From assembly GCA_905480305.1 (NCBI GenBank), contig CAJQPV010000276.1, forward strand, positions 1 to 13,548: a DNA stretch of 13,548 bases. Reading direction: 5' to 3'. The translations under genes were made by a program, and so were the position numbers. How positions within the stretch are numbered: the first letter of the stretch is position 1; each line of letters opens with the position of its first letter. Below the pieces are notes generated by a model that worked only from the letters and a program-made list of their open reading frames with translations, did not search any database and was not told the DNA's origin. Positions 1 to 9,906 of this stretch are shown here, piece after piece. This stretch comes from an uncultured Gammaproteobacteria bacterium. GTDB taxonomy: Bacteria > Pseudomonadota > Gammaproteobacteria > UBA9214.

Positions 1-256
1 CCAGTTCATTTCTAAAGGGGCCTTGCCAGGTATTGCAACGAACATAGGAATATTCCCAGTCGCTAGTAGGCATCGGGGGAACAATCTGGGATGCACTTGC
101 CGGGACAGGGCCAAGAATCATCACCAGTGCGAATAAAATTAGCCCTGGGAAAAACGAAATGACTGACAAAGAACTACCAGAAACATATTCGGTCATACGA
201 TTGAATGCGCATGGCCTGACTACAACAGTTGCTTGATCTCGAAGAATGACATCCAT
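1..256 (-). CDS. N-terminal part of an unidentified exported or membrane protein (cut by window edge)
   Basis: An open frame of 85 codons starts at an ATG at 256 and runs off the left edge without a stop. The start is preceded by GGGGAG about 8 nt upstream, a convincing ribosome binding site. Residues about 31-50 are strongly hydrophobic (ISFFPGLILFALVMILGPV) and are followed by VPASA-SQ, which looks like a signal-peptidase I site, so the mature protein is probably periplasmic or outer-membrane. A second Met at residue 21 (position 196) would give a shorter, more typical signal peptide but has no Shine-Dalgarno sequence. The visible mature part has a Trp/Tyr-rich stretch (WEYSYVRCNTW). I do not recognise the family. 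That this is a gene rests on the ribosome site, the open frame and the signal-like segment. Confidence 0.6.
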   Translation of the reverse strand, partial: MDVILRDQATVVVRPCAFNRMTEYVSGSSLSVISFFPGLILFALVMILGPVPASASQIVPPMPTSDWEYSYVRCNTWQGPFRNEL

Positions 257-516
257 GTCCTGCTCCCCTGGTTCGTTGCGCTATTAAGAATTCGTTGTTG
301 GCACGACTCTAGCGGCGTTTGTTATTTTTGCAATCAGTCAAATTCAAAACCGCATCCGTGTTTATGGTATTTTTCTGCGACTATTTATACATTCAATCGT
401 GACTAATTAATTTAAATCAATCACCTGTGTTTTTTTGTTTTATATGCAGAACTCATAGTGTAAGCCCTCGCCTGCACACATTTAAGAACCGCCCTACAGA
501 GCATTAATCCTGGCGC
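257..516. other. Intergenic spacer with no gene seen
   Basis: This AT-rich spacer lies between the terminator of the glycine-zipper gene and the start of the exported-protein gene at the left edge. It should hold the promoter of that left-edge gene. On the minus strand there is a TATAAA hexamer near 385-390 and a TTGAAT/TTGACT stretch near 335-348, but no pair of hexamers with good spacing, so I make no promoter call. Short open frames across it lack ribosome sites. Confidence 0.5.
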
Positions 517-542
517 AAAAAAAAAGGGGCCTTGCGGCCCCT
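517..542 (-). terminator. Intrinsic terminator of the glycine-zipper gene
   Basis: Read on the minus strand this is a perfect 7-bp stem AGGGGCC/GGCCCCT closed by a GCAA loop (a GNRA tetraloop) and followed by a run of nine T. It lies about 30 nt past the stop codon of the gene ending at 572. Confidence 0.93.
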
Positions 543-571
543 CTTGAAACAGGTTGTGTGCTGTTATCAGA

Positions 572-1102
572 TCAATCCAGCACCAGCTGACCATTCTCAA
601 CCGGAATTCGACTGCCCGGTTTGTCATCCATGCGTACCTTGCCTTCCTGGTCACCGATCATGTAAGTCACGTTGTAACCCACTACGTTCTGATGTGAGTC
701 GGTCACCGTATTACAACGACGCTCGGTGGTGGTGTAGGTGTCTTTGTCCTGCATGTTGCCCTGCACCTTGTTACCGGCATAACCGCCTGCGGCGGCACCC
801 GCCACCGTAGCGAGTGTCTTGCCTTTACCACCGCCAATCTGGTTGCCGAGCAACCCGCCAACAACCGCGCCTGTCGCAGTACCTGCTATCTTGTGCTCAT
901 CCTTCACCGGCGCCTTCCTGGTGACAGCAACATCATTGCATTCTTCACGGGGCGTATTCACCGTCTCCTTGATCTCTTCGACATTGATTACCTGGGCATA
1001 CTCGGCTGCCTTCTCACCGAAGAGTGTGTAGTTGGCAATAGCGCCGCCTGCCGTGACTACCACCGCACCTATCACCAGACCCTTGATCATTGAACTGTCC
1101 AT
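572..1102 (-). CDS. Glycine-zipper 2TM-domain envelope protein
   Basis: A 176-residue protein of the glycine-zipper family related to SlyB and the rickettsial 17-kDa antigen. Residues about 6-24 form an N-terminal hydrophobic anchor. There is no lipobox cysteine, so it is probably inner-membrane anchored or secreted rather than a lipoprotein. Residues about 72-113 form the zipper, with repeated GxxxG spacing (IAGTATGAVVGGLLGNQIGGG and VAGAAAGGYAG). A polar C-terminal domain follows (TYTTTERRC, VGYNV, GKVRMD, RIPV). Cys55 and Cys130 flank the zipper and could form a disulfide. Start chosen at the ATG at 1102 because AGGAGG lies 5 nt upstream; the frame extends further upstream without a ribosome site. 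Such proteins are thought to help outer-membrane integrity, but the exact role is unknown. It has its own promoter and terminator and is the first gene after pnp. Confidence 0.9.
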   Translation of the reverse strand: MDSSMIKGLVIGAVVVTAGGAIANYTLFGEKAAEYAQVINVEEIKETVNTPREECNDVAVTRKAPVKDEHKIAGTATGAVVGGLLGNQIGGGKGKTLATVAGAAAGGYAGNKVQGNMQDKDTYTTTERRCNTVTDSHQNVVGYNVTYMIGDQEGKVRMDDKPGSRIPVENGQLVLD

Positions 1103-1190
1103 ACTCGCCTCCTCTTGTGAAAAATCCCTGTTTGAAACATGGAAATAATGTAGCGAACTACTCGCATCCGCCCTTTTCCAGATAACCAAA

Positions 1191-1199
1191 ATTATAGCA
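1191..1199 (-). promoter_or_regulatory. Extended -10 promoter of the glycine-zipper gene
   Basis: The minus strand reads TGCTATAAT, a perfect TATAAT with the TG of an extended -10 element. The hexamer 17 bp upstream (CATGTG) is a poor -35, which extended -10 promoters tolerate. It lies downstream of the pnp terminator, giving a leader of roughly 80 nt. Confidence 0.65.
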
Positions 1200-1267
1200 G
1201 ATGATATAGCCGGCACATGCCGCGAACCCGGACAGAATTCACATTCCAGGAATAAGAAATAGCGCAA

Positions 1268-1295
1268 CAAAAAAAGGGCCTTGCGGCCCCTTTTT
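1268..1295 (-). terminator. Terminator of the rimP-pnp operon
   Basis: A minus-strand hairpin GGGCC-GCAA-GGCCC, extended by A/T pairs, is followed by a T-rich tract. It lies about 20 nt beyond the pnp stop. The plus strand also ends in a T-run, so it could work in both directions. Its core closely matches the terminator at 517-542. Confidence 0.9.
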
Positions 1296-1315
1296 AAACT
1301 TCCTGTTATTTATGC

Positions 1316-3409
1316 TCAGGCTTCGGCTTCAATAACCGCCTTCATGCTGAGACGAATACGTCCCTGCTTGTCGACTTCCAGTACCTTGACCCTCACAACA
1401 TCGCCTTCAGTCAGTTTGTCACTGACATTCTGTACGCGTTCCTCACAAATCTGCGAGATATGCACCAGACCGTCCTTACCCGGCAGGATGGTAACAAAGG
1501 CACCAAAATCCATCAGCTTGGCAACCTTGCCATCGTAAATCGACCCGACTTCAACGTCAGCGGTAATCTGTTCAACACGACGGCGTGCCTCGTTACCGGC
1601 ATCCAGGTCAACAGAGGCAATCTTTACGTTGCCACTATCATCAATGTCAATCTTGACGCCGGTCTCTTCCTGAATAGAGCGAATGGTTGCGCCGCCCTTG
1701 CCGATGACGTCACGAATCTTGTCCGGGTTGATCTTCAGGGTGATGTAACGCGGTGCGTACTCGGAAACATCTTCACGCGGTGTTTCAATGGCCTTGGTCA
1801 TTTCTCCAAGGATATGCATGCGTCCGTCATTGGCCTGCGCCAGTGCCTTCTCCATAATTTCCCGGGTGATACCCTGGATCTTGATATCCATCTGCAAAGC
1901 GGTCACACCTTTGCTGGTACCCGCTACCTTGAAGTCCATATCGCCGAGGTGATCCTCGTCACCGAGAATATCCGTCAGCACGGCGTAACCGGCATCTTCC
2001 TTGATCAACCCCATCGCAACACCGGCAACGGCACCGCTGATCGGTACACCGGCATCCATCATCGCCAGACTGCTGCCGCAGACACTGGCCATGGAACTGG
2101 AACCGTTCGACTCGGTAATTTCGGAAACGATTCGGATGGTATAGGGAAAACCCTCGCTGTCAGGCATAACAGCACTGACACCACGCTTGGCCAGTTTGCC
2201 GTGACCGACTTCGCGACGCTTGGTGCCACCGACGCGGCCGGTTTCACCAACACAGTAAGGGGGAAAGTTGTAATGCAGCATAAACTGCTCTTTGTACGAA
2301 CCGGACAGCGAATCGATCAACTGTGCGTCACGTTCGGTACCCAGCGTAGTCACAACCAGTGCCTGTGTCTCACCGCGGGTAAACAATGCAGAACCGTGCG
2401 CGCGTGGCAGCACACCGGTACGAATGGTAATCGGCCGAACGGTTGAAGTATCACGTCCGTCAATGCGCGGCTCACCGGAAATAATGCGTTCGCGTACAGT
2501 CTTCTTCTCAAGCTTGCCAACAGCGCCCTTGACTGCGTCAACAGTGAAGCCGTCCTTGCCTTCATCATCAGCCACCTTGTCAACGATTTCCTGGCGCACC
2601 TTGCTCAACAAGGTATAGCGATCCTGCTTGTCGGCAATCTTGTAAGCAGCTGCCACGGCCTCCTTGCCTTCCTTCTCAACGGCATCCAGCAGCGCAGTAT
2701 TTTCTTCCGGGGCAGTCCATTCCATCGCCGGCGTGTTCACTTCTGCGGCCAGCTCGCGAATAGCATTGATAACAACCTGCTGCTGTTCGTGTCCATACAC
2801 CACCGAACCCAGCATAACTTCTTCCGACAGTTCCTTTGCCTCGGACTCAACCATCAGCACAGCACTGTCCGTACCGGCAACCACCAGGTCCAGCTGTGAC
2901 TCTTCCATCTGGTCGGTGGTCGGGTTTACGACATAGTTACCATCAATATAACCAACACGGGCTGCACCTACCGGGCCGCTGAACGGCAAGCCGGAGATAG
3001 ACATCGCGGCGGAGGCGCCAATCAGCGCAGGAATATCCGGATTGATTTGCGGGTCGAAGGAAATAACCGTGAGTATCACCTGTACTTCGTGAGTAAAACC
3101 TTTCGGGAACAGCGGACGTAACGGACGATCAATAAGGCGGCAGAGTAAAGTCTCTGCTTCACTCGGGCGACCTTCGCGACGGAAGAAGTTACCCGGAATC
3201 TGACCGGCTGCGTAACTCTTTTCCTGGTAATCAACAGTCATCGGAAAGAAGTCACGTCCTTCCATGGGCTTCTTGTCACCGACGACGGTAGCAAGCACTT
3301 GCGTCTCACCCATGCTGACGATTACCGCACTGCACTGGCGGGCAATTTCCCCGGTCTCTAGCGTGACCGTCTGGTCACCATACTGAAAGGTTTTTTTAAT
3401 AGCAGTCAC
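1316..3409 (-). CDS. pnp: Polyribonucleotide nucleotidyltransferase (PNPase)
   Basis: PNPase phosphorolyses RNA 3' to 5' and is a core part of the degradosome. The 697-residue length is normal. Domains in order: first RNase PH domain (about 10-145), helical linker (about 240-310), second RNase PH domain (about 320-545) carrying the catalytic motif [12 protein letters not shown] with Asp486 and Asp492, a KH domain with IGKGG at 569-573, and an S1 domain (about 622-690, beginning VGSIYDGKV). The start codon is GTG at 3409 with only GGGGA about 10 nt upstream, a weak initiation site. In E. coli pnp expression is autoregulated through its leader; whether that holds here is not visible. The gap to rpsO is 60 bp without an intrinsic terminator, so the two genes are probably co-transcribed. 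Confidence 0.98.
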   Translation of the reverse strand: MTAIKKTFQYGDQTVTLETGEIARQCSAVIVSMGETQVLATVVGDKKPMEGRDFFPMTVDYQEKSYAAGQIPGNFFRREGRPSEAETLLCRLIDRPLRPLFPKGFTHEVQVILTVISFDPQINPDIPALIGASAAMSISGLPFSGPVGAARVGYIDGNYVVNPTTDQMEESQLDLVVAGTDSAVLMVESEAKELSEEVMLGSVVYGHEQQQVVINAIRELAAEVNTPAMEWTAPEENTALLDAVEKEGKEAVAAAYKIADKQDRYTLLSKVRQEIVDKVADDEGKDGFTVDAVKGAVGKLEKKTVRERIISGEPRIDGRDTSTVRPITIRTGVLPRAHGSALFTRGETQALVVTTLGTERDAQLIDSLSGSYKEQFMLHYNFPPYCVGETGRVGGTKRREVGHGKLAKRGVSAVMPDSEGFPYTIRIVSEITESNGSSSMASVCGSSLAMMDAGVPISGAVAGVAMGLIKEDAGYAVLTDILGDEDHLGDMDFKVAGTSKGVTALQMDIKIQGITREIMEKALAQANDGRMHILGEMTKAIETPREDVSEYAPRYITLKINPDKIRDVIGKGGATIRSIQEETGVKIDIDDSGNVKIASVDLDAGNEARRRVEQITADVEVGSIYDGKVAKLMDFGAFVTILPGKDGLVHISQICEERVQNVSDKLTEGDVVRVKVLEVDKQGRIRLSMKAVIEAEA

Positions 3410-3469
3410 AGGTGTATTCCCCAGTCTGAATAAGGTGGTTGATTAACAGCGAATGAAATAACGCGGGTG

Positions 3470-3739
3470 TTAGCGGCGCAGGCCAAGCGTAGCAATGAGA
3501 TCCTGATAACGCTTGCTGTCCTTGCCTTTCAGGTAGTCCAGCAGCTTGCGACGTTTGTTGACCATCCGCAGGAGACCCTGACGTGAATGATGATCAGCCT
3601 TGTGTTCGGCAAAATGATCCGTTAATTCTGTAATGTTGGCTGTCAACAAGGCAACCTGTACTTCAGGGGAACCGGTATCAGCATCACCACGTTTGTGAGC
3701 ACCAACGATCTGCCCTTTTTGTTCGGCACTTAAAGCCAT
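3470..3739 (-). CDS. rpsO: 30S ribosomal protein S15
   Basis: S15 is a primary 16S rRNA-binding protein of the small-subunit platform. The 89-residue length equals that of E. coli S15. Hallmark sequences are [32 protein letters not shown] and the C-terminal RRKLLDYLK with a terminal LGLRR. The ATG at 3739 is preceded by AGGAG with 7 nt spacing. It lies between truB and pnp as in other Gammaproteobacteria. A promoter candidate sits in the 98-bp gap upstream. In E. coli S15 represses its own translation through a leader pseudoknot; I could not identify an equivalent here. Confidence 0.98.
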   Translation of the reverse strand: MALSAEQKGQIVGAHKRGDADTGSPEVQVALLTANITELTDHFAEHKADHHSRQGLLRMVNKRRKLLDYLKGKDSKRYQDLIATLGLRR

Positions 3740-3792
3740 CTAAAACTCCTGAAAATTTACTTAAATCTCTATCAAAATCAAATGAGCGGGGT

Positions 3793-3821
3793 ATTCTAAC
3801 TCCCGTGCCCACCCGCTACAA
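3793..3821 (-). promoter_or_regulatory. Candidate internal promoter of rpsO
   Basis: On the minus strand TTGTAG (3816-3821) and TAGAAT (3793-3798) are separated by 17 bp in the gap between truB and rpsO. The -10 matches the consensus at 5 of 6 positions and the -35 at only 3. An rpsO promoter at this place is known in E. coli, which supports the call. Confidence 0.45.
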
Positions 3822-3837
3822 GCTTCCCGTGGTGGTA

Positions 3838-4767
3838 TCAGGAGGCAATCATCAGCCGCCGTGGCGCCACACGCCCGTCATCCAGTATTTCACCCATGCC
3901 CAGAAACAGGTTATCGCCCTCATACAGGCGTACCCAGCCAGTTGTCGGGGCCTTCGGAACCAGCACCGGCTGACCCTGGCGCAGGTAGAAGGCGGCGTCG
4001 CCCGTCAGCCGCACATCCGGCCACTGTGACAAGCCACTTTCCATTGGTAACAACAACTTATCCAGCGCATAGTGGCCCTCTGCGGCGACCGCTTCCAGGC
4101 CTTCCATATCGATCATATTGGTGTCGTCAAAGGGGCCCACTCCATTGCGGCGCAGGCCAATGACATGCGCTCCGCAGCCCAGCAGTTCACCAATATCCTC
4201 GACCAGGGTGCGCACATAGGTGCCTTTTGTGCAATGCACCCGCAGCTGCGCCACAGGCGACTTGAAGCTCACCAGTTCCAGCTCAAAAATGCTGACCTGC
4301 CGCGCCTCGCGCTCCACCTCGACACCCTGACGGGCCAGCTTGTAGAGCCGCTCACCCTTGTGCTTGAGGGCCGAATACATGGGAGGAATTTGTTCAATAT
4401 CGCCGCGAAAGCTCTCGAGCGCCTTGAGTAAGCGCTCCTCGTTCAGACCATCCAGTGGACGCTGATTGATAACTTCGCCTTCTGCATCACCGGTGGAGGT
4501 CTGTTCACCAAATTTACAGGTCACCTGGTAATGCTTGTCGGCATCCAGCAGAAAACCCGACACCTTGGTTGCCTCGCCAAAACACAGCGGCAACAAACCG
4601 GTCGCCAGCGGATCCAGGCTGCCGGTATGTCCCGCCTTGCGGGCTGCATACATCTTTTTAACCGCCTGCAACGCTGCATTGGAGGTCAGCCCGGCAGGCT
4701 TGTCCAGCAACAAAATACCGTTCACACGGCGCAGATTCTGATGACCGTTACTACGACGTCGACCCAT
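3838..4767 (-). CDS. truB: tRNA pseudouridine(55) synthase TruB
   Basis: TruB converts U55 in the T-loop of tRNAs to pseudouridine and also acts as a tRNA folding chaperone. The 309-residue length fits the bacterial family. The N-terminal motif [14 protein letters not shown] (16-29) and the catalytic motif [15 protein letters not shown] (46-60) with the nucleophile Asp52 are intact. The mid-region motif [12 protein letters not shown] is present, and the C-terminal part (from about 245, [16 protein letters not shown] onward) matches the TruB C-terminal/PUA-like region. Start is ATG at 4767; the Shine-Dalgarno is weak (AGG about 7 nt upstream), consistent with translation inside an operon. It lies 56 bp after rbfA. 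Confidence 0.97.
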   Translation of the reverse strand: MGRRRSNGHQNLRRVNGILLLDKPAGLTSNAALQAVKKMYAARKAGHTGSLDPLATGLLPLCFGEATKVSGFLLDADKHYQVTCKFGEQTSTGDAEGEVINQRPLDGLNEERLLKALESFRGDIEQIPPMYSALKHKGERLYKLARQGVEVEREARQVSIFELELVSFKSPVAQLRVHCTKGTYVRTLVEDIGELLGCGAHVIGLRRNGVGPFDDTNMIDMEGLEAVAAEGHYALDKLLLPMESGLSQWPDVRLTGDAAFYLRQGQPVLVPKAPTTGWVRLYEGDNLFLGMGEILDDGRVAPRRLMIAS

Positions 4768-4823
4768 AATCGCCTGACAACCTCATTTCAAATACGGTGC
4801 ATTCATAACCGGAAATAACCAAA

Positions 4824-5201
4824 CTACTCTTCACTGCCGCTGTTGCCCTGATCGCTGGCAATCGCCGCGTTGATCAATGCGCCCATACGCGCACCCTCTT
4901 CCAGGGAACGATCAAGGTAAAAGCGCAGCTCGGGAATTATCCTGATATGCATAATCTTGCCCAGCTTGTGACGCAGAAACCCGGCGGCATTACCCAACAC
5001 CCTGACTGATGCATCGGTCTGTTCTGCGCTTCCCAGAACAGAGACATACACTTTCGCATGGGACAGATCGCGGGAAACAATCACGGCGGTAACACTCACC
5101 ATCCCCACGCGCGGGTCCTTGATTTCATTTCGAATCAAGTCAGCCAGCTCACGCTGAATCTGTTCGCCAACACGGCGGGTTCGGGGAAACTCTTTTGGCA
5201 T
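4824..5201 (-). CDS. rbfA: 30S ribosome-binding factor RbfA
   Basis: RbfA is a small KH-fold assembly factor that binds late 30S precursors near the 5' end of 16S rRNA and is important in cold growth. The 125-residue protein begins MPKEFPRTRRVGEQIQREL and keeps family signatures such as IRNEIKDPR, VSRDLSHAKVYVS, IRIIPELRFYLDRSLEEGARM. The acidic serine-rich tail (QGNSGSEE) is typical of a variable C terminus. The ATG at 5201 has only a poor ribosome site (TTGAGCG just upstream), so its expression may rely partly on the upstream infB message. Gaps are 60 bp to infB and 56 bp to truB, with no terminator in either. Confidence 0.97.
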   Translation of the reverse strand: MPKEFPRTRRVGEQIQRELADLIRNEIKDPRVGMVSVTAVIVSRDLSHAKVYVSVLGSAEQTDASVRVLGNAAGFLRHKLGKIMHIRIIPELRFYLDRSLEEGARMGALINAAIASDQGNSGSEE

Positions 5202-5261
5202 CGCTCAAGTGCACACTGACCGGGACCGGCTTATCGAATACACGACAAACAGGTAAAAACC

Positions 5262-7823
5262 CTATAGCGAGCGCGCCACCTCAAAACGTTCGAACACTTC
5301 AATCTGGTCACCAGCCACAACGCTGTAGTTCTTCACGCCGATACCGCATTCAGTACCCGCCTTGACCTCGTTGACGTCATCCTTGAAACGACGCAGGGAT
5401 TCCAGCTCGCCTTCAAAGACCACGACATTTTCGCGCAGCACACGAATCGGGCTGTTACGGCGCACGGTGCCCTCGGTAACGATGCTACCGGCAATATCAC
5501 CCAGCTTGCGTGAGCGGAATACTTCCTTCACCTCGGCCAGACCGATAATCTGTTCGCGGGTCTCCGGCGCCATCAAACCGCTGGCGGCCGCCTTGACATC
5601 ATCGATAGCGTTATAGATCACGCTGTAGTACTTCAGCTCAATGCCGTTTTCCTCGATCATGCGCCTGGAAGAACCATCGGCACGTACATTGAAGCCGATA
5701 ATAATCGCATTGGAGGCAGCCGCCAGATTGACATCCGACTCATTGATGCCACCGACACCGCTGGAAATCACCTTCACCTTCACATCGGATTCATCAGCTG
5801 TGAGACTGGTGAGCGCTTCCCGCAACGCCTCGGCACTGCCCTGTACATCTGCCTTGAGCACGATATTAACCGCAGGAACCTGTCCGTCACGCACCGAAGA
5901 AAATACATCTTCAAGTCGCGCCTGTTGCTGTACAGCAAGGCGCTGGTCACGTGATTTCTCCTGTCGCAACTGCGCCAACTCACGCGCCTTGCGCTCGTCA
6001 GCAACGACAATCACTTCATCGCCCGCATTTGGAACGGCAGACAGACCCAGCACCTGCACCGGAATGGAAGGACCGGCTTCATTAACCTGCTTGCCGTTTT
6101 CGTCAAACATGGCACGCACCCGGCCATACTCGGAACCGGTCAGCAGCAGGTCGCCTTTTTTCAGTACGCCGTTTTGCACCAGGATGGTGGCAACCGCACC
6201 ACGACCCTTGTCGAGGCTGGATTCAACCACCACACCGTTGGCCGGGCACTCAAGCACTGCAGTGAGTTCAAGAACTTCAGCCTGCAGCAACACGGCATCC
6301 AGCAGCTCATCCACACCTTCACCGGTCTTTGCAGAAACCGGCATAAACATGATGTCGCCACCCCAGTCCTCGGGAATAACTTCCAGCGCCGCCATTTCAT
6401 TCTTGACGCGCTCCTGATCGGCTTCCGGCTTGTCTACCTTGTTGACCGCAATAATCAGCGGCACGCCGGCGGCCCTGGCATGCGTGACAGCTTCTTTCGT
6501 TTGCGGCTTGACGCCGTCATCAGCTGCCACCACCAGGATGACAATATCGGTGACCCCTGCGCCGCGTGCACGCATGGCGGTAAATGCAGCATGTCCCGGG
6601 GTATCCAGAAAACTGATCATGCCTTTTGATGTTTTCACGTGGTAGGCGCCAATATGCTGGGTAATACCACCTGCTTCTGCATCGGCAACCTTGGTGCGCC
6701 GGATATAATCCAGCAGCGAGGTCTTGCCGTGATCGACGTGTCCCATGATAGTTACAACCGGTGGACGCGGCAGTTGCTCACCCGACACTTCCTGAACCTG
6801 CTGCTTGAGTTCTTCCTCAAGGGCATTTCCCTGTGCCGGCACGGCAACGTGCCCCATCTCCTCGACCACCAGTGTTGCGGTATCCTGGTCAAGCGACTGG
6901 TTGATTGCAGCCATCACACCCATCTGCATCAGCACCTTGATGATTTCGGCTGCCTTGACAGACATCTTGCGTGCCAGTTCGGAAACCAGAATGCTCTCTG
7001 GAATGGCAACTTCCTGCACAACCACGGCGGTCGGCCGTTCAAAACCATGTTCGCCCGTTGATTCAATGGTGATACGACGCGAGGGCCTCGCTTTCTTCTT
7101 GCGACGACCACCCTTGCCGGCGGTTACATGTAACTGCTTGCGACCGTACTTGGTGTCCTTGCTGCCGGCATCCTTGCGTGTCTTGCGATCTGTATCTGCT
7201 TTTTTGCTGCGGGTATCTTCCTGCTTGGCCGCACTGACACGCGCCTCTTCAGTCGCCTGCGCCTGCTGGCGTTTCTCCTCAGCGGCTTTTTCTCTTGCTT
7301 CGCGCTCGGCCTGCAGGCGTTGTTCTTCGGCGGCTTTCTCTTCGGCAACTTTTTGCCTGGCTTCTTCACGTTTCTTGTTGGCAGCCTCATCAATTGCGTC
7401 TGCTTCTGCCTTGATGCGCGCCTGTTCCGCTGCTTCCTCATCAAGCCGTTGCTGTTCCTCAGCCATCAGGTCGGCACGTTTCACATAGGTGCGTTTCTTG
7501 CGGACCTCAACGGTAACGGTCTTCGATTCAGGGCGAACACGGTCGGCGCCACGACCTGCCGGTCCACGCCCTGCCGGTACCTTTGCGCGCAGTTCAGTCT
7601 GGGTTTTTCTCTTCAGGGTTATCTTGTTATTACCGCCCGCAGACAGCGGTCCACGCTTGCCATGACTCTGCCGCAGAAAATCCAGCAACTGGGTTTTCTC
7701 GGTATCGGAAATGGTTGCATTTTCATCGCTGACCGTGAGTCCCGCCTCACCCAACTGCACCAGCAGTCTGTCGGTGGGCACGCCCACGACTTCAGCAAAT
7801 TGTTTAACCGTTACATCTGACAT
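5262..7823 (-). CDS. infB: Translation initiation factor IF-2
   Basis: IF2 is the GTPase that places fMet-tRNA on the 30S subunit and promotes subunit joining. From ATG 7823 the protein is 853 residues. Layout: N-terminal IF2_N module (about 1-50), a long Ala/Glu/Lys/Arg-rich, probably helical segment (about 110-200) and a basic linker, a second IF2_N module (about 273-325), then the G domain with GHVDHGKT (361-368), DTPGH (407-411), NKVD (461-464) and SAKTGEG (497 on), then domains II-IV ending in a C-terminal fMet-tRNA-binding domain ([18 protein letters not shown]). I prefer ATG 7823 to an in-frame GTG at 7835 because the product aligns with IF2 starts ([11 protein letters not shown]) and because GAGG abuts the GTG. 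The AGGAG to ATG spacing of about 11 nt is rather long. The gap to nusA is 26 bp. Confidence 0.98.
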   Translation of the reverse strand: MSDVTVKQFAEVVGVPTDRLLVQLGEAGLTVSDENATISDTEKTQLLDFLRQSHGKRGPLSAGGNNKITLKRKTQTELRAKVPAGRGPAGRGADRVRPESKTVTVEVRKKRTYVKRADLMAEEQQRLDEEAAEQARIKAEADAIDEAANKKREEARQKVAEEKAAEEQRLQAEREAREKAAEEKRQQAQATEEARVSAAKQEDTRSKKADTDRKTRKDAGSKDTKYGRKQLHVTAGKGGRRKKKARPSRRITIESTGEHGFERPTAVVVQEVAIPESILVSELARKMSVKAAEIIKVLMQMGVMAAINQSLDQDTATLVVEEMGHVAVPAQGNALEEELKQQVQEVSGEQLPRPPVVTIMGHVDHGKTSLLDYIRRTKVADAEAGGITQHIGAYHVKTSKGMISFLDTPGHAAFTAMRARGAGVTDIVILVVAADDGVKPQTKEAVTHARAAGVPLIIAVNKVDKPEADQERVKNEMAALEVIPEDWGGDIMFMPVSAKTGEGVDELLDAVLLQAEVLELTAVLECPANGVVVESSLDKGRGAVATILVQNGVLKKGDLLLTGSEYGRVRAMFDENGKQVNEAGPSIPVQVLGLSAVPNAGDEVIVVADERKARELAQLRQEKSRDQRLAVQQQARLEDVFSSVRDGQVPAVNIVLKADVQGSAEALREALTSLTADESDVKVKVISSGVGGINESDVNLAAASNAIIIGFNVRADGSSRRMIEENGIELKYYSVIYNAIDDVKAAASGLMAPETREQIIGLAEVKEVFRSRKLGDIAGSIVTEGTVRRNSPIRVLRENVVVFEGELESLRRFKDDVNEVKAGTECGIGVKNYSVVAGDQIEVFERFEVARSL

Positions 7824-7849
7824 TAGCTGTCTCACTCCTCTACCAGCAA

Positions 7850-9388
7850 TCAGTCGGCTGCTTCTTCAGCAAACCAGGGGGCCCGGGCCGTCATGATCAG
7901 GGCACCCGCCCGTTCCTTGTCCAGACCTTCAATATCCAGCAACTCGTCAACCGCCTGCTCTGCCAGATCTTCCATGGTAATCACACCACGACCAGCCAGT
8001 TCATAGGCCAGGTCCTTGTCCATACCGTCCATCTCCAGCAGATCAGCCGCCGGCTCTGCATCGCCGATGCTTTCCTCTTTCATAATGGCTTGCGTCAACA
8101 GTACATCGCGTGCACGGCCGCGCAGTTCTTCAACGATGTCCTCGTCAAATTCCTCGATGGCAAGTAGTTCGCTGTTCGGCACATAGACGATTTCCTCGAT
8201 GGAGGAAAAACCTTCCTGCACCAGAATCACGGAAATTTCTTCATCCACATCGAGCTGTTCGGTAAACAGTCTCTTTAACTCGCTGGCCTCGGACTCGCTC
8301 TTTTCTTCCGCCTGTGATTCATCCATGACATTCAGCGTCCAGCCGGTTAGCTGACTCGCCAGGCGCACATTCTGCCCGCCTCGACCAATAGCCTGTGACA
8401 ACTGATCCTCGGAGACAGCGACATCCATGGTATGGGTATCTTCCTCCACCACGATGGAAGCGACTTCGGCGGGCGACATGGCGTTGATTACAAACTGCGC
8501 CGGGTTGTCATCCCAGAGAATGATATCGACACGCTCACCGGACAGTTCGGTTGAAACCGTCTGCACACGCGATCCGCGCATACCAACACAGGCACCGACC
8601 GGATCGATACGGGGATCATTACTCTTCACTGCAATCTTGGCACGCAAGCCCGGGTCACGGGCAGCCGCAAGAATATCAATAAGGTCCTGACCAACTTCCG
8701 GGACTTCCAGCTTGAACAGTTCCAGCAGAAATTCAGGAGCAACACGACTGACAAACAACTGTGGCCCGCGCTGTTCGGCACTGACTTCGCGCAGATAACC
8801 ACGCAAGCGGTCGCCGGGGCGCACTGCCTCCCGCGGAATCATCTCCTCACGCAGGATAATCGCCTCGGCATTGCCGCCCAGGTCAAGATAGACATTGCCA
8901 CGCTCAACGCGCTTCACAATACCGGTTACCAGTTCACCAACACGGCCCTGATAGGCTTCAACGACCATGGCACGCTCAGCTTCACGTACTTTCTGCACAA
9001 TAACCTGCTTGGCAGTTTGCGCACCGATGCGACCAAAATCGACTGAATCCATCGGTTCCTCAATATAATCACCATGCTCCAGCTCAGGATCCATCTCCTG
9101 CGCTGCCGCCAGTGTGAACTGACGTTCCGGCGCATCAAATACCAGCAGGTCCTCATCAGATTCATCTGCGTTTTCAGCCAGGGATTCATCCACCACCTGC
9201 CAGCGACGAAAGGTTTCGTACTCACCGGAATCGCGATCAATCGCAACGCGCGCGTCGATATCACCGCTAACATTCTTGCGAGTAGCGGTCGCCAGTGCGA
9301 TTTCAATGGCCTCGAAAATTACTCCCTTATCGATGCCCTTTTCATTGGATACCGCGTCCACGACCATCAGTATCTCTTTACTGTCCAT
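7850..9388 (-). CDS. nusA: Transcription termination/antitermination protein NusA
   Basis: NusA binds RNA polymerase and nascent RNA, promoting pausing and intrinsic termination, and joins antitermination complexes on rRNA operons. The 512-residue protein has the N-terminal polymerase-binding domain (1-about 125), an S1 domain (about 148-200), KH1 with the GMRG loop at 269-272, KH2 with GRGG at 335-338, and two C-terminal acidic repeats (about 375-435 and 445-505), as in the long gammaproteobacterial form. Compared from memory with E. coli NusA, the N-terminal domain has an acidic insertion at about 69-87 ([18 protein letters not shown]). Start is ATG 9388 with GGAGG 8 nt upstream. It follows rimP after 22 bp. 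NusA could act on the two terminators in the operon's own leader; this is inference. Confidence 0.98.
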   Translation of the reverse strand: MDSKEILMVVDAVSNEKGIDKGVIFEAIEIALATATRKNVSGDIDARVAIDRDSGEYETFRRWQVVDESLAENADESDEDLLVFDAPERQFTLAAAQEMDPELEHGDYIEEPMDSVDFGRIGAQTAKQVIVQKVREAERAMVVEAYQGRVGELVTGIVKRVERGNVYLDLGGNAEAIILREEMIPREAVRPGDRLRGYLREVSAEQRGPQLFVSRVAPEFLLELFKLEVPEVGQDLIDILAAARDPGLRAKIAVKSNDPRIDPVGACVGMRGSRVQTVSTELSGERVDIILWDDNPAQFVINAMSPAEVASIVVEEDTHTMDVAVSEDQLSQAIGRGGQNVRLASQLTGWTLNVMDESQAEEKSESEASELKRLFTEQLDVDEEISVILVQEGFSSIEEIVYVPNSELLAIEEFDEDIVEELRGRARDVLLTQAIMKEESIGDAEPAADLLEMDGMDKDLAYELAGRGVITMEDLAEQAVDELLDIEGLDKERAGALIMTARAPWFAEEAAD

Positions 9389-9410
9389 TCCTGAATCCTC
9401 CGACTGCTCT

Positions 9411-9869
9411 TCAGTATTCCGGCACCAGCCGTGCCTGTTCTATCTGGTCAAATGGCAGACTGATTTCCATATCATCCTGCTCGAATACTACGTTTTCGCC
9501 TTGCAAACCCAGCAGGCGGCCCTTGAACTTGCGTTGCCCCTCTATCGGGTAAGCGGTCCGCAGTTTAATCAACTGTCCGGCAAAACGCTCAAAGTCCTGC
9601 TTGCGAAACAGCATCCGGTCAAGCCCGGGTGACGATATCTCCAGCGTGTAGTGGCCGGGAATCGGGTCTTCAACATCCAGCACGCCGCTCACCTGGTAAC
9701 TCACTTTCTGACAATCTTCCGCCGAAATACCTGCTTCACTATCAATATAAACACGTAACAGGCCGCCGCTCTTGCCACCGGTCTGGAACTCAACACCCAC
9801 GAGTTCGTACCCCATTGAGGTAATACCCGGTTCCAGCATATCGCCCAGTTGTAACGGATCGTGCTTCAT
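9411..9869 (-). CDS. rimP: Ribosome maturation factor RimP
   Basis: RimP helps assemble the 30S subunit at an early stage. The protein has 152 residues, the usual length. The N-terminal alpha/beta domain contains the recognisable stretch [21 protein letters not shown] (65-85) and the C-terminal SH3-like domain begins near residue 93 ([11 protein letters not shown]). Start chosen at ATG 9869: GGAG lies 6 nt upstream and the product [16 protein letters not shown] fits the family, while the same frame extends to a TTG at 9941 through a terminator hairpin, which is not credible. It is the first gene of the operon, and a terminator ends only 6 nt before its ribosome binding site, so its expression and that of the downstream genes depends on read-through or on an unseen promoter. 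Confidence 0.96.
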   Translation of the reverse strand: MKHDPLQLGDMLEPGITSMGYELVGVEFQTGGKSGGLLRVYIDSEAGISAEDCQKVSYQVSGVLDVEDPIPGHYTLEISSPGLDRMLFRKQDFERFAGQLIKLRTAYPIEGQRKFKGRLLGLQGENVVFEQDDMEISLPFDQIEQARLVPEY

Positions 9870-9885
9870 TCTGTACTCCGGAAAC

Positions 9886-9906
9886 AAAAAATGGGCCAAA
9901 GGCCCA
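9886..9906 (-). terminator. Second leader terminator, immediately before rimP
   Basis: On the minus strand TGGGCC-TTT-GGCCCA (6-bp perfect stem) is followed by six T. The T-run ends 6 nt before the rimP Shine-Dalgarno (9876-9879). Termination here would stop transcription before any operon gene, so this is an attenuator candidate. Confidence 0.8.

Noticed and set aside
421..654. Minus-strand frame of 77 codons
   Set aside because: It runs through the terminator hairpin and overlaps the end of the glycine-zipper gene in another frame; no ribosome site and no family.
1460..2446. Long plus-strand frame of 328 codons
   Set aside because: It lies entirely antisense to pnp and its composition reads as a shadow of that gene.
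5641..6417. Plus-strand frame of 258 codons, Ser/Thr/Arg-rich
   Set aside because: Antisense to infB, low-complexity composition typical of a reverse-frame shadow.
7824..7835. GTG start four codons upstream for infB
   Set aside because: The ribosome site abuts the GTG; ATG 7823 gives the normal IF2 N terminus.
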